The notes below the pieces were generated by a model, which was given only the letters and a program-made list of their open reading frames with translations, was not told where the DNA came from and made no database searches. Shown in pieces: positions 12,301-22,519 of a stretch of 64,000 nucleotides of DNA; the first letter of the stretch is position 1, and the number at the start of each line of letters is the position of its first letter. Source of the stretch: Trebouxia sp. TZW2008. Taxonomy: Eukaryota > Chlorophyta > Trebouxiophyceae > Trebouxiales > Trebouxiaceae. The stretch is taken from NCBI GenBank assembly GCA_002118135.1, contig BDIU01000271.1, positions 1 through 64,000 of the forward strand, read 5' to 3'. A program made the position numbers and the translations under genes.

Positions 12301-15300
12301 ATCAGGAGGACAGGTATCAAGAACAAGGAGCAGCATGTCTGAGTCAGTACACTTAGGTGTGGCGCAATACAAGCTCCATCTAGGCAACAGCAGGTGACAA
12401 TCGGGTTAAGAAGGCACACAAAGTACTTGGCAGGCTGTGCGTAACAAAGAGTGTGCAGACATACCGCAAAAGTCATCTCTGCAATGCCGCTGAAGAACAT
12501 TTGCAGCAGGGTGAAGAAGAGGAAGCCAGAGTAAAGCTGCCCCTCAGCAATGCTGTTGGGGTGCAGGTGGGTCCGCAGGAACAAAGTGGCAGCAATGAAT
12601 GCCACTATGCCAGCCTGCAAAGCATATATATGCAATTGCTGCTTACAGACCCCTTGGTTGCTGCAAGGTGATGCCATGATGCTCTTCTGCCATGCATCAT
12701 GTCAACGCGGCATGCAGTGCATGACATGCATATCGTAATCCTGTGCTGTGCATGCTGGGCATGCCCACATTCCAAATTGTGAGTCTTTGCAAAACAGAAC
12801 ACATGCTGTGCGTGCTGTGCAGTTCAGCATCTCACAGCATGCATATAGAATGACAGCATCCAATGCAGCGCTTCGCTTGCAGCCAGTGACAGCGTAACAA
12901 AGGCTGTGATATATGCTTTGCTCATGCTGGGCGTGCTGAGCCTTTTACTTGAAAGGCGCCAATGACAGCATGATGACGGGTGTGATGGATGCTTTGCCCA
13001 TGCTGCGCCTGGTCAACAGAAGCAGGGCTGGACTCATCTGCCTTGAAGATACAGGCAAAGACAGCATGGTCAAATTTGTGTGTGCTCTCTTCATGCTGCG
13101 CATGCTGAGCAAACGAGACGAAGGCAGGGCTGACCTGGACTGCCTTGAAGATGTAGACGAAAAGGGTGCGCTGAATGAGGGTAGACTCCCTACGCAGCAT
13201 AGCCTTGAAGGCTTGCATGTCTGCACCACAACGCACGCACAGTCAGAGAACAGACATTTTGTTGGAGGGCAAACAAGCAAACAAAGGCGCCTATACGACT
13301 GAGCCTCAGACAAACTGCTAAAAAGCAGGCACAGACAACAGCAAAGCAATGACAGTCCTTCAAAGCAAAAAAGTATATTCAGAGTATGAGTGAGTACAGG
13401 TCTGCACAGTGTTTTGACTTGCACCAGATTGCAGAAGCCAGATGACACTACGCAGGCAGTTTTAAGATCACCTGTGTCAATGAGATTACTAGTTTCCAAA
13501 CACCACGCAACTTGGGCCACACAAACCTAGCAGTTGCGTTAGGATTGCTTACTGCAAGCCAGAGCAGGCAACAGCTTACTTGACAGGGAGAAGCGCTTGT
13601 TGACCAGGGCGTCTGTGCCCCCATCAGTCTTTTTATAGGGCGTGGCTAGGGTCTCAGCATTCCTGCGCCCAGTCTTGTACTTCTGGAAGGCCTCAGCAAA
13701 GGCCGCCACTGGCACATATTTCCAGCCAGTGCGTTCAACCCAATATTGCTGCAGTACAGTGTATGCTTGAGCACAGGCGCAAAAACAACAAGCAACCGCT
13801 GCTTCTAAGCAGTTGAGTGAAAGGCAGTGTGATATTCTAGCGAGCCTAAGCAAAGACTGCCACTGGCACATACTTCCAAGCAATGCGCTCAACCCAGTAT
13901 TGCTGCAGCACAACATGTCTAAGTAGCCCAGAAGCGCAGACAGAGAAACTCAAGTATTGCTGCAGCACAACATGTCTAATTAGCCCAGAAGCGGAGATAG
14001 AGAGACTTAAGTATATCATGATAGTCCGCTCAAATCTACTTTTGTACTTGCAGGAGGCCTTGACACGTACTTCCAAGCAGTGCACTCAAACCAGTACTGC
14101 TGCAGCATTGTTGCAATCTATCACCAACACATACAGAGGCAGCAACTGCAGCTAAGCTAGCGGCAGCAAAGACTTTGCTTGCCAGACACTAGTGAGCACT
14201 GCAATCACAGCAGTATGCGCAGCATGACATCATGTATCAAACTGTTGTGTCCAATGTTGGTGACTGGCATATATGTGCAAGGAAATTTGCTCAATGATGT
14301 TGCTGCAGCTTGGGACAAGCATATGTATTGTCAATGCACACAAAAGCAGCAGCTCGCTAACATGCTCACAAAGGCGACGCAATTGCGGCACAGACAACAA
14401 GAGCTTCAAACAAGACATGCTGACTGTGTTGCACAAAAATCTTGCTGTCTGTGCCACAGTGCATGGAGACCAGACCTTGTGGTTATTCCTGAACTGTCAT
14501 GCACACAGACAGCAGGAAAGATGCAAAAACAGATGCAAGACATGATGAGAAAATTGAGACCTGATATCTGGTCACTCCTGAATGCCAGGCAAACAGACAG
14601 CAAGAGAAGATGCAAAATCAGATGCAAGACATGATAACCAGATTGAGGCCTGACCTTCTGGTCATTCCTGGAGGTAACCTCCTGCAGAAAGTCAGGGATG
14701 CCCTTCCTTTCTGGGCAGCGGAAGCCGCATGACTCAAAGAAGCCCACCACATCCTCCCTAGGCCCATGGAACACAATGTGCCCTGCACTCGCAGTTGCAA
14801 CCTTTGTTCAGCAAATGGTGTTGCTTGCACTGTTGAAGCACGGTTTGAGCGTGGCTGTGCGCCTTTGTCTTTGCTGGTGCTGCAATGTATTGTGCTACAA
14901 TGCAATGTGTTGTGAAGCAGCTGTTGTTACTGCCAAGATCCACACAAAACAATGACTTGAACCTAGCGCAGTACGGTGTCATTTTGGTGTGTTTGGAAAA
15001 CTTGCCTTCTCAACACTATCATGAAATGTGCAATTTTCTGCTACTGACTGCGGCGTGAAAGCCCAGGTCATGAAGGAAGACTCAGCATACAGTGCTAGCA
15101 GGCAGAAGTACCTTCTGACAGCAGGAGGATGTCATCAAACAGGTTGTAGACCTCAGGCGCGGGCTGCAGCAGGGACATGAGCACAGTGCCCTCCCGCAGG
15201 TGCACAAAGTCCCCCATGCACTTCACAATCTGGAAGGTGGTGCTGCTGTCCAGACCAGTACTGATCTCGTCCATAAACAGTGTCTTCTTGGGCCCAACCA

Positions 15301-18300
15301 TCATTTCACCTGCACAATGAGCAAGCATGACAGTCAGTATGCTGCGCGTACTGTATGCTATGCACATCATATGCAGGGTTGCAGTGACACCTACACGCCA
15401 AGAAAGCATGACATCAGTCAAAGTCATGAAAAAGCATGCACACTGTACGCAAGCATCCTGTTCCACTTGAGCCCCGCACAACAGTGACGTCACGATGACA
15501 AACAATGAGGAAGGAGCAAAAGAATGCCCTGCAAGAATGTGCAACACACGGCTGAAGCTGGAAAAATGATGCCAATGCAGGCTGCAGCATCTGGTGATTG
15601 TACCGACAGAGTTTTGAACACTTAGCCACTTCAGCACAGATGTTAGGTGGGTGTGACCCAACTCCTGTCTTGGCAGTGTCTGATAGTCTAGAGGAAAAGC
15701 TTGTACCTGAGGTGACTCGCTTCTTCTGGCCACCACTGATACCTCTGATCATGGCACTGCCCACAGGAGTGTCCGCACACACCTGCACTTACACCAGTCA
15801 TTTGTACTAGCAGTGTTTGAAGGCACACTATTGATAGGTTTTGGGGGCGACCATTACATCACACTAACAGGGTGACAGATATGGATGCATGGGACGATTG
15901 ACCACCACGATGTTAGCTAATTGTACGAGACAGCGGCTGAACACAGTGCCAGATCTAAAAGCATGAGATATTGTTTTAACACATGCCAGTCCCAAATGCA
16001 TGACACATGGGACTCAGCAGAAGGACAAAGAAGGTGACGCACACACAAACCCAACATTGCATCAGAAGTCACTGACCCCGCAATGTCAACATAAGGCCAG
16101 ATCCAAATGCATCAACGACGCAGTGCCAAATCTGAGGCACAAAAACAAGTGACCCAGCAGGAAAAGGGAGAGAGCAATATACGTCCAGTCCCAGGATGCG
16201 CAGGATGTACTCAGTCACAATGGCCTCCCGCTTTCCCTCCAGAGTGTCAGCGGCCATGAAGGAGTCAATCTCCCAGTTGGACTGGATGCCCTGCTCCTTC
16301 TCCCTCTTCCTCAGCTCCCTTAGCTCCTCTGCAAAATGCATTCTCATGGTCGGACACCTCTGTCTGGCTTTAACACCAAATGCGTTGTGCATGATATACA
16401 GACTGATATACAGAGGGATGTACAGAGGGGTTTACAGGATATACATATCATTGTGTGAATCATGCTGGCAAGTAACAAGGAATCCCTCTGCGAGTGGTTG
16501 GTGTGTCACCTGTTGGCCAAAAGCACCCAGCAACTGCTGGGCATGCAAAAGTGTATGTCAGTGCACAAACACAGCCAAACAGCGACACCGCTACCTTGAG
16601 ACCCAGTGAGCTGACTGCTGCTTGTGTTTATCGCTTTGAGGCAACATCAACTCGTCAAAACATTCAAGGAGATGCTAGACAATTCTTTGCTCACCTCCCT
16701 TGTGACCCGTGCCTTGGCAACGGGCAGCAAAGTCAAAGGTCTCCCTGACAGTCAGCTCTGCCAGGTGGGTGTCCTGCTGGTCAATGTAGCTGGAGGTCCT
16801 CTCAGGAATGAAGTCCTTGAAGGTGTGCCCATTGTAGGTGATGTCACCCTTGATCTGCAGCAACAGACATAACCACCTGATTGCGATGGCTTTTGAATAT
16901 GAGGATACAGCTGTCATGATTTGCAAAATGCCATGACTGCATGAATGCAATCGGTGATAGACATGATGGTGAAGCTGGCGAGATCTGTAGCTCCAGAAGA
17001 CTGCGTGTTTGTGATGAAGATTGCGCAGAGAGTCAGCTAGCATGGCAAGCAACGCTTGACAGCATGAATGACATTGCCTACGGACATCAAGATCAGCTGA
17101 GCATTTGTTGTAGCTTTGCATGACTGCAGAAGCGTGTTTTGCTGCCTCAACGTGAGGAGCAGAATCTGACAGCTGGAGAAGACAAAGAAGAGTGGCTTGC
17201 CTGCAGGTCACTGTGGCGCAGCTTGCCAGCCAGAGCTGCCAAGAGGGTACTCTTTCCTGAGCCTGGGGGGCCAAGAAGAAGAGTCATGCGGCCTGGGGTG
17301 ATGCGCCCTGACAGCTGATCCAGGATGACAAACTTGCGCTTTTTGAGCTGAAGCAGGTGCAGGCTTTGCAGAAGGCCCTGCATGGAGATACAGCGGTTGC
17401 TAGCAAGCTTGCCTGGAGCTGAGTGACTGCTGCCGCCACAGCAGCTATTTGTGCCTATGCTTGACGTCGACTGTTTCCGAAGATTGGCTCCTGTCAGCAA
17501 AGCCGCGCGCATGAATGCATGGAAGGGATTGCTGCGAAGGTGTAGCAAAGCAGTGTCAGCAGCACTAAGCACCTTGAGCAGCAATAAACTTGACCAGCCA
17601 AGACTGCCACATCTTGAGAGTTGGTAGTAGTTCGTGCAGGCAGGTATGGACACTTCTGGCATTTGCAAAGGCTATGGCAATCAGTTTTGCTTAGCAAAGC
17701 AACCGATGGTAAACCAACAGGGTGTCAGCAGCAACAGACCTCAAAGAAGTTTCTGTAGGAGTTCAGCACGGTTGGCAATGCTCTTGCTCCCACAAACACC
17801 TTTGCCTCAATGTGCAAATTCTCAAATCTGACTTCAACAGAGGAAGGTGAGATGCCCACGCTGCAAATAGAATCCATACATCAGACAGGTTAGTTGAGAC
17901 TGACACCAACACCTGTTGCTGCTGAGCAAATATTGGCCAATGCTACTTACGCATCCATTCTATCCTTGATCAGCTTCAAGAATCTGTACTGATCCTGATC
18001 CTTGGTTGCAAGAGCCTTCTCCACAATGTTCTTGCGTGTGTCGCGGCCCAGCTTGTGAGCTTCACGGACATCAAGATCAGTAGTGTCTGCTGGCTGTTCA
18101 TCTTTGTGATTAGCTGCAACACCCCAAGCACGTCTGTGAGTTCACGAGTCCAAGATCGCAGGATCAGTGACAAGCAGACTGTTGTGATTTGAGGCCTTGT
18201 GATCTGAGGCCTTGTGGTCAATGTTTGGCTATAGTAACGTTTAAAAATGCACCTGGCAGAGCAACCACCGGGTGGCGCGATGCAGGATCTGCACGCTCAA

Positions 18301-18388
18301 TAGCCGCTTGTCGAAGAGATGCAAAGTCTTCCTGCTTTCTTTCGACGGCATACGCTTCGCTATTATTGAGAGGTGTTGCGGTCTCCAT
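3390..18388 (-). CDS. Full-size ABCG/PDR-type ABC transporter, about 27 exons
   Basis: Plant/fungal pleiotropic-drug-resistance type exporter of the plasma membrane, domain order NBD1-TMD1-NBD2-TMD2; substrate unknown. The start chosen is the ATG at 18388 (METATPLNN); the PDR N-terminal region follows (about 18113-17740, [14 protein letters not shown]). NBD1: Walker [10 protein letters not shown] (~17265), signature [13 protein letters not shown] (~15740), Walker [13 protein letters not shown] (~15275); at the H-loop position it has LLQPAPE, as is usual for PDR NBD1. TMD1 lies in exons at ~12615-10406. NBD2: Walker [10 protein letters not shown] (~8880), [16 protein letters not shown] (~8050), [12 protein letters not shown] (~7980/7600), TIHQPS. 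TMD2 lies at ~6336-3390, ending [13 protein letters not shown]. Summed exons give roughly 1,500 residues. The exon after NBD1 Walker A ends at a GC donor (~17207). Many introns hold duplicated exon edges. The NBD and TMD frames look intact. Confidence 0.93.
3858..4210. repeat. Intronic minisatellite, ~68 bp period, about six degenerate units
   Basis: The core (G/C)(T/A)(A/G)CA(A/G)TGCATGAG/GGG recurs at about 3861, 3929, 3993, 4064, 4133 and 4193, each followed by a GAAA(T/C)AGG or GAGCATCAC block. It lies in the last intron of the ABC gene, between the exon ending PEFPGWWIW and the terminal exon. Confidence 0.65.
4520..4622 (-). repeat. Partial duplicate of the TMD2 exon MFLTLL...VAIT inside an intron
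   Basis: On the minus strand this reads [19 protein letters not shown], then a second MFLTLL start. The functional exon at about 4484-4290 reads [19 protein letters not shown]. The copy lacks the downstream TM segment and runs into unrelated sequence, so it is an intron-embedded fragment rather than an alternative exon. Confidence 0.75.
6730..6830 (-). repeat. Degraded copy of an ABC exon 3' end
   Basis: Minus-strand reading [17 protein letters not shown] followed by a stop matches the real exon end at 6990-6910 ([17 protein letters not shown]). The stop, plus loss of the rest, marks it as a pseudo-exon in the intron immediately downstream. Confidence 0.7.
9300..9565 (-). repeat. Exon-edge array: three copies of the linker-exon 3' end
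   Basis: The exon 3' end encoding [14 protein letters not shown] (about 9560-9512) is repeated with decay at about 9470-9419 and 9350-9302. Each copy keeps the GGCAGTC(T/C)A(C/G)AAAG(T/C)AGTGGA core, and the two copies share the flanking CTCACAGGTGC. Spacing is roughly 95-115 bp. Confidence 0.8.
10955..11650 (-). repeat. Copies flanking both sides of a TMD1 exon
   Basis: The real exon is about 11456-11143 (from [20 protein letters not shown] to RAFPNHYW). Upstream on the minus strand, 11629-11540 repeats its first ~20 codons before decaying. Downstream, about 11080-10960 repeats its last ~35 codons ([17 protein letters not shown] to RAFPNHYW). Thus the acceptor-side edge is copied into the preceding intron and the donor-side edge into the following one. 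Confidence 0.8.
13000..13080 (-). repeat. Copy of the SREST...IFK exon 3' end
   Basis: Minus-strand [16 protein letters not shown] at 13080-13005 resembles the real exon end [15 protein letters not shown] at 13165-13110, about 90 bp away. It lies in the following intron. Confidence 0.65.
13845..14110 (-). repeat. Exon 5' edge copies plus 57 bp tandem repeat
   Basis: The functional exon (about 13751-13578) begins [21 protein letters not shown] copy at 13905-13848 reads [18 protein letters not shown], and a weaker one lies at about 14100-14060. Between them the acceptor-like stretch GTATTGCTGCAGCACAACAT is tandemly repeated at 13897-13953 and 13954-14010. Confidence 0.75.
14465..14700 (-). repeat. 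Exon 3' edge copies downstream of [11 protein letters not shown]
   Basis: The donor side of the ABC exon ending SRNDQK (about 14660) is echoed at about 14575 and 14475 on the plus strand as variants of GACCT(T)..TGGT(C/T)A(T/C)TCCTG. Each is separated by a CAAGACATGAT-containing spacer, with a period near 90 bp. Confidence 0.6.
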
Positions 18389-18994
18389 GGCTGTCAACGG
18401 TATGCTAGCAGCCTGCTCCTGACGGGAACACGATGAATCCACCACGCGATATGCCCTCACCCAATCTGTCTATGCAAGCAGTGAGCACAACTGTATTTTT
18501 TTATACGAACGTGCGCATTTGCGAACACATGTTGCACGATCGAGGACTGCTGGCAGCCGGTCAGTGGCCCGACGAGGCCTGCATTACTCCAAGCAGTGGA
18601 TTGTGCTTCCAGAACTGCCCGCACTGGGAGCAGCTTAAGCTCATTGCGCGTGTCGCAGGCACTTTACACCCTAGTTATGCCCTACGTCATGGTTCACGTA
18701 CAGCTTTTGTTACTATAGCAAGGATTCTTAGCTAGACTGCCGCATTTAGTTTCTGCTGCAGCCTACTCATGACTAATCTCCTTACTTAAATGAGAACCAC
18801 CTGAGAGGGCATGTGAAGCTTTTGAGCGGGTATAAACTTGGAGCCTGGGCACAAAGTTGGCGTTCAGCGGTGATAGCTCGGGACTCGCGCAACCGGGAGC
18901 TCGGCTGATGCGTGCTGACATTTGCCGCTGCGGATCTATGTGACAGGAGCAGACAATCCTGCTTGTTTCAGTGATCAGGAACTTAGTGGAGGGC
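18389..18994. promoter_or_regulatory. Divergent intergenic region between ABCG and TauE genes
   Basis: 606 bp separate the two ATG codons, which point away from each other. It must carry both promoters and both 5' untranslated regions. I see no convincing TATA box; open frames here lack splice or homology support. Confidence 0.5.
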
Positions 18995-21824
18995 ATGAAC
19001 TGTTGGCAAGGACTTTCGTGGACGCTTCTTTGGGCATATATTTGCGCACAACGAGTCCAATCTGCCCCAATACTCACAGACGCAGCGCAACTCACTAACG
19101 ACAAAAGGTATGCACTTTCCAAAGGTTCGCACGGAGGCAGCAAATCAAGGCCCTGCACTGCGCAATTCTTGTCTCAGAACTTGAGGCTCACTGTCCTTAC
19201 AGGTTGGGGTACGATGGAAGACTGCTGGTTGCAATGGATGCAAATCAGGCCTTCCTTGCAAACCTTGACCGCATCCTGCCAGCACTGCTGATTGTGGCTG
19301 TGGTAAGTACGCAAAATTGCACTTGCCAGAACAAGCAGATTTCTGCCTCTGTCAAGAAGGTTTTTCTTGATGTCTGGTCAACGCAGCACATAACATGCAG
19401 GTTGGGGCACTCTCAACAGCAGCTGGGGCAGGTGGTGGGGCAATATTTATGCCCCTTTTTACCTCCCTGCTGCAATTTGGTGCGCATTCTTCCTGACCTC
19501 AACTGTATCAATGCAAAAATCATGCACAACATATGCTGCTCCTCTCCTGCATGAAGTGTTTGCATTCCAGTAGGCCTTGCTATCAGCTGAAGCGTACAGC
19601 GCGCTACCTGCCTGTGCTGTCCGCATGTTGCAAAGCTGATGCACTACGACGCTTCCGTGCTGTACAATGGGCAATGACCCCCTGACAAGCGCCAGCACCT
19701 TGTGTGGTTTCCTCATATTTGGTTGACGGACCATCAATGCTTGTGCTGGGCAGGCTCTGTTGCATTGCCATTGCAGCATTGAGCCAGTCCAGAGCACCAT
19801 CTCTCAGGCCACATACACCTAGCTCATGTGCTGCAAAGTGTAATCAATTATTATCATCAGAGCACCATCTGGCATGTAGGCACAGATGTTTAATGAAACA
19901 GTTGTTCTTGACTTGCAGATGTCAAGGGCTCAGCAGCAGTCTCACAAGCCATAATCACTGGAGGAGCCATAGCTGGTGCATCCTTTGCTCTGTTCCAAAA
20001 ACATCCTGACAAGCCTCAACAACCACTCATTGAATTCAGTTTAGCCCTGATCTTGATCCCTTCCCTGCTTGTAGGCACCAGCATAGGTAGGCCTGCTGCT
20101 GATCTGCAAGCCTATTGCATTTGCCAGTTGCATTGTGAAGTCTCATAATGGTCTTCATGCTGGCTGGTGCATTTCCAACTTCCTGAAAATTGCATACACA
20201 AGCAGTCATCACACTTGCATCATGTTCAATGTGCTTGAAACCATGCAGCATGCAGAGCGTGAACTTGACATGGCAGCTGATCAGCTTAGCCAGCAAGCAA
20301 AAGCATTTGAATTTCACCACTGATCAGTCATCACCCTGTATGCTGACGCGAAACAGCTTTATGTGCCTTGTAGGTGTGCTGCTGAATCACATCTTTCCAG
20401 TATGGCTGATCACAATCTGCCTTGTTTCTCTGCTGTTCTATGTGACATGCAAGACGCTCTCCAAGGGCCTAAAACTATACCGTCTGGAAGCAGCCCAGAC
20501 TTTGGTTCCTGAAGAGCAGCAATACATGCAAGATGAACAGGGCCCTGACGAGTCTGTGCGCAACTTACTGCGCTCAATGTCTGCTGAAGCGCATGCAGAC
20601 CTGGAACAAGGACAGCCCAAAGTGCCTGCATCGCCAGCAGCAGCACACTCAGCTGCGCACGACAAAGCAGCTGCTGGGCAGTCAACAAAGGTACAAGAGC
20701 TGGCACTCGTGGCAAAAGCAGCTGAGTGCAGTCCGTCAGATGCTCAGCTGGGCAAGCTACATTACAAGCAGAATCTTGAGCCCACGCTGAGCAACAGCTC
20801 TGTGGGCTCCTTGAGGATCAAGACAGAGCCTCACAGTATCTCACACAGTGGTGACATACCCTTGCAAGAACTGACTGTTGATCAACAGCTCGAGCGACGT
20901 GCCAGCAGCTCAAGCACTGAGTCCGAATCATCTCCAGCATCAAGTCATAGTGATGCCACAGCGCCTCTGATTCAGCAAACAAGCAGTTTTGAGTTGCAGG
21001 ACTTCGTAAAAGGTCAGATGCAGCAAGGGCAAAAGAGCAGCTGGCCGGCACAGCAAGATTTGCCATACGGACAATCAAGATATGAGTCCTCAAGGACCAG
21101 ATGGTCTTGTTTTGCAGATGTACTAGCACAGCCCAGGCAGCAAGCCATTGCTGCTGTCGTCATGTGGCTCAGTTTTGCCAGCCTGCAGATTGCCAAAGGG
21201 CACTGCAGGCAGTGTTCAGCCCTGTATTGGGCATTATACAGCTTTCAGAGCTTGCTGCTGTTGGCTGCATCAGGGGCCTTTGTGCTTCTTGCTTGTCAAA
21301 TTCAAGTCATCAAGGCAGCACCTGAGCAGAAACCAACAGAAAGCGAAGTTAGTGAAGGCAATCCGATGGTCAGGGAAGGCAATTTGACGCACAGGACACT
21401 GCTGGGCGCATCAGCTACAGCTATAGGTGGGGGAGCCTTAGCAGCCACAATAGGGATGGGGGGCGGGGTCATCATGGGTCCCTTATTACTGACACTGCAT
21501 GTACATCCACTGGCCATGGCTGCAACATCAACGCTCATGATCCTGTTTTCAAGCAGCGCTGCAACGCTTTCTTTTGCTGTCAGTGGGAACATGAACTGGC
21601 AGTATGCGCTTGTATTTGCAGCTTGCAACTTTCTGGCGTCACTTACTGGTGTCTTTGTGATCGGCAAATTGGTCAGAAAGAGTTACAAATCTGCCATTGT
21701 GGTGCTGTTGTTGGCTGGTATCATGGCTGCTGGTGCAGGCATTTCTGCTGTGTTTGGTGTGCGACAGACTCTCAAAGATTTCCGGACTGATACAAACATG
21801 ACGTTCAGTAGTCTGTGTCCATGA
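18995..21824 (+). CDS. TauE/SafE family membrane carrier (DUF81)
   Basis: Predicted polytopic anion/sulfite exporter-type carrier. Five exons: 18995-19107, 19203-19302, 19401-19479, 19919-20086 and 20374-21824; they sum to 637 codons in perfect phase (636 aa). The N-terminus MNCWQGLSWTLLWAYICAQR looks like a signal peptide. Two halves each carry the family glycine motif: GAGGGAIFMP (exon 3) and GMGGGVIMGP (~21450). Between them is a soluble loop of about 200 residues rich in Ser, Gln and Ala. The start at 18995 is the first ATG giving a signal peptide; the upstream in-frame GTG is ignored. Transport of sulfite or organosulfonates is inferred only from the family. Confidence 0.88.
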
Positions 21825-22113
21825 CTGCTTGACAGGCCTGCATTTCAGATTTTTGAGGTCCTGTATCGTATTCTGTGCATGTGCACAGTAATGCCAGACA
21901 TTGAAAATCGCAAAGCACTAAGAAAAATGTGCAATCTGTTAAAATTCGATTCACACTTGGAACCAATTTAGTTAGGAATTCTGCATTGCAACGTACTTGA
22001 CAATGTGCAACACAAGTACTTGTCAAGTGTATTTCGTTACCGTGTGCTTTGACTTGATGAAGGACCAATAAATTCAGTGAATATACCCGTGGCAAGCTGT
22101 TTCAGCTTTAAGG

Positions 22114-22118
22114 TGTAA
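22114..22118 (+). terminator. Candidate TGTAA polyadenylation signal of the TauE gene
   Basis: TGTAA about 290 bases after the stop at 21824, in an otherwise non-coding stretch (21825-22519) that also contains the 5' region of the next gene. Confidence 0.3.
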
Positions 22119-22519
22119 AACAGCTGCTTTTGTAGGGCTTCTTTTGTGTGCAGGTTGCAGCCTTGGCCTGCTGAAGTCCTCTCTTAGGGCTGTGCCTGCT
22201 AGCAACGACATGGTCTCCATCGAGATGCGCTGGTCTGCGGCTGCCCTTTCGACATGTCTGGCTTGAGCTCCTCAATTTACTGCTCAAACCATCAATTTGA
22301 GCTTCAAGCTGCCAGTCCTGACTGTCCGGGTAACTGATTAGTCAACGCTTACCGCCTATTGGCCTTCGGCGGTCCTCAGCTCGCTGTGACCTAACAGCCC
22401 ATCTTGCCTGAACTCGAGAAGCAGTTTGCCCGAGAGTACACCCCGCGAGACTTGAGACTAGTCAGCATCTGACACTGTAGCTTGTGCGCGTTGCGTGTCA
22501 GGTGTGCGGCTAAGTCATC

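Noticed and set aside
12945..13520. 191-codon minus-strand ORF
   Set aside because: Low-complexity, Cys/Ser/Leu-rich reading through ABC introns; the transporter exon there ([14 protein letters not shown]) is in another frame.
18433..18735. Plus-strand 100-codon ORF in the ABCG-TauE intergenic region
   Set aside because: No recognisable domain, no splice partners and it overlaps the presumed promoters of both genes.
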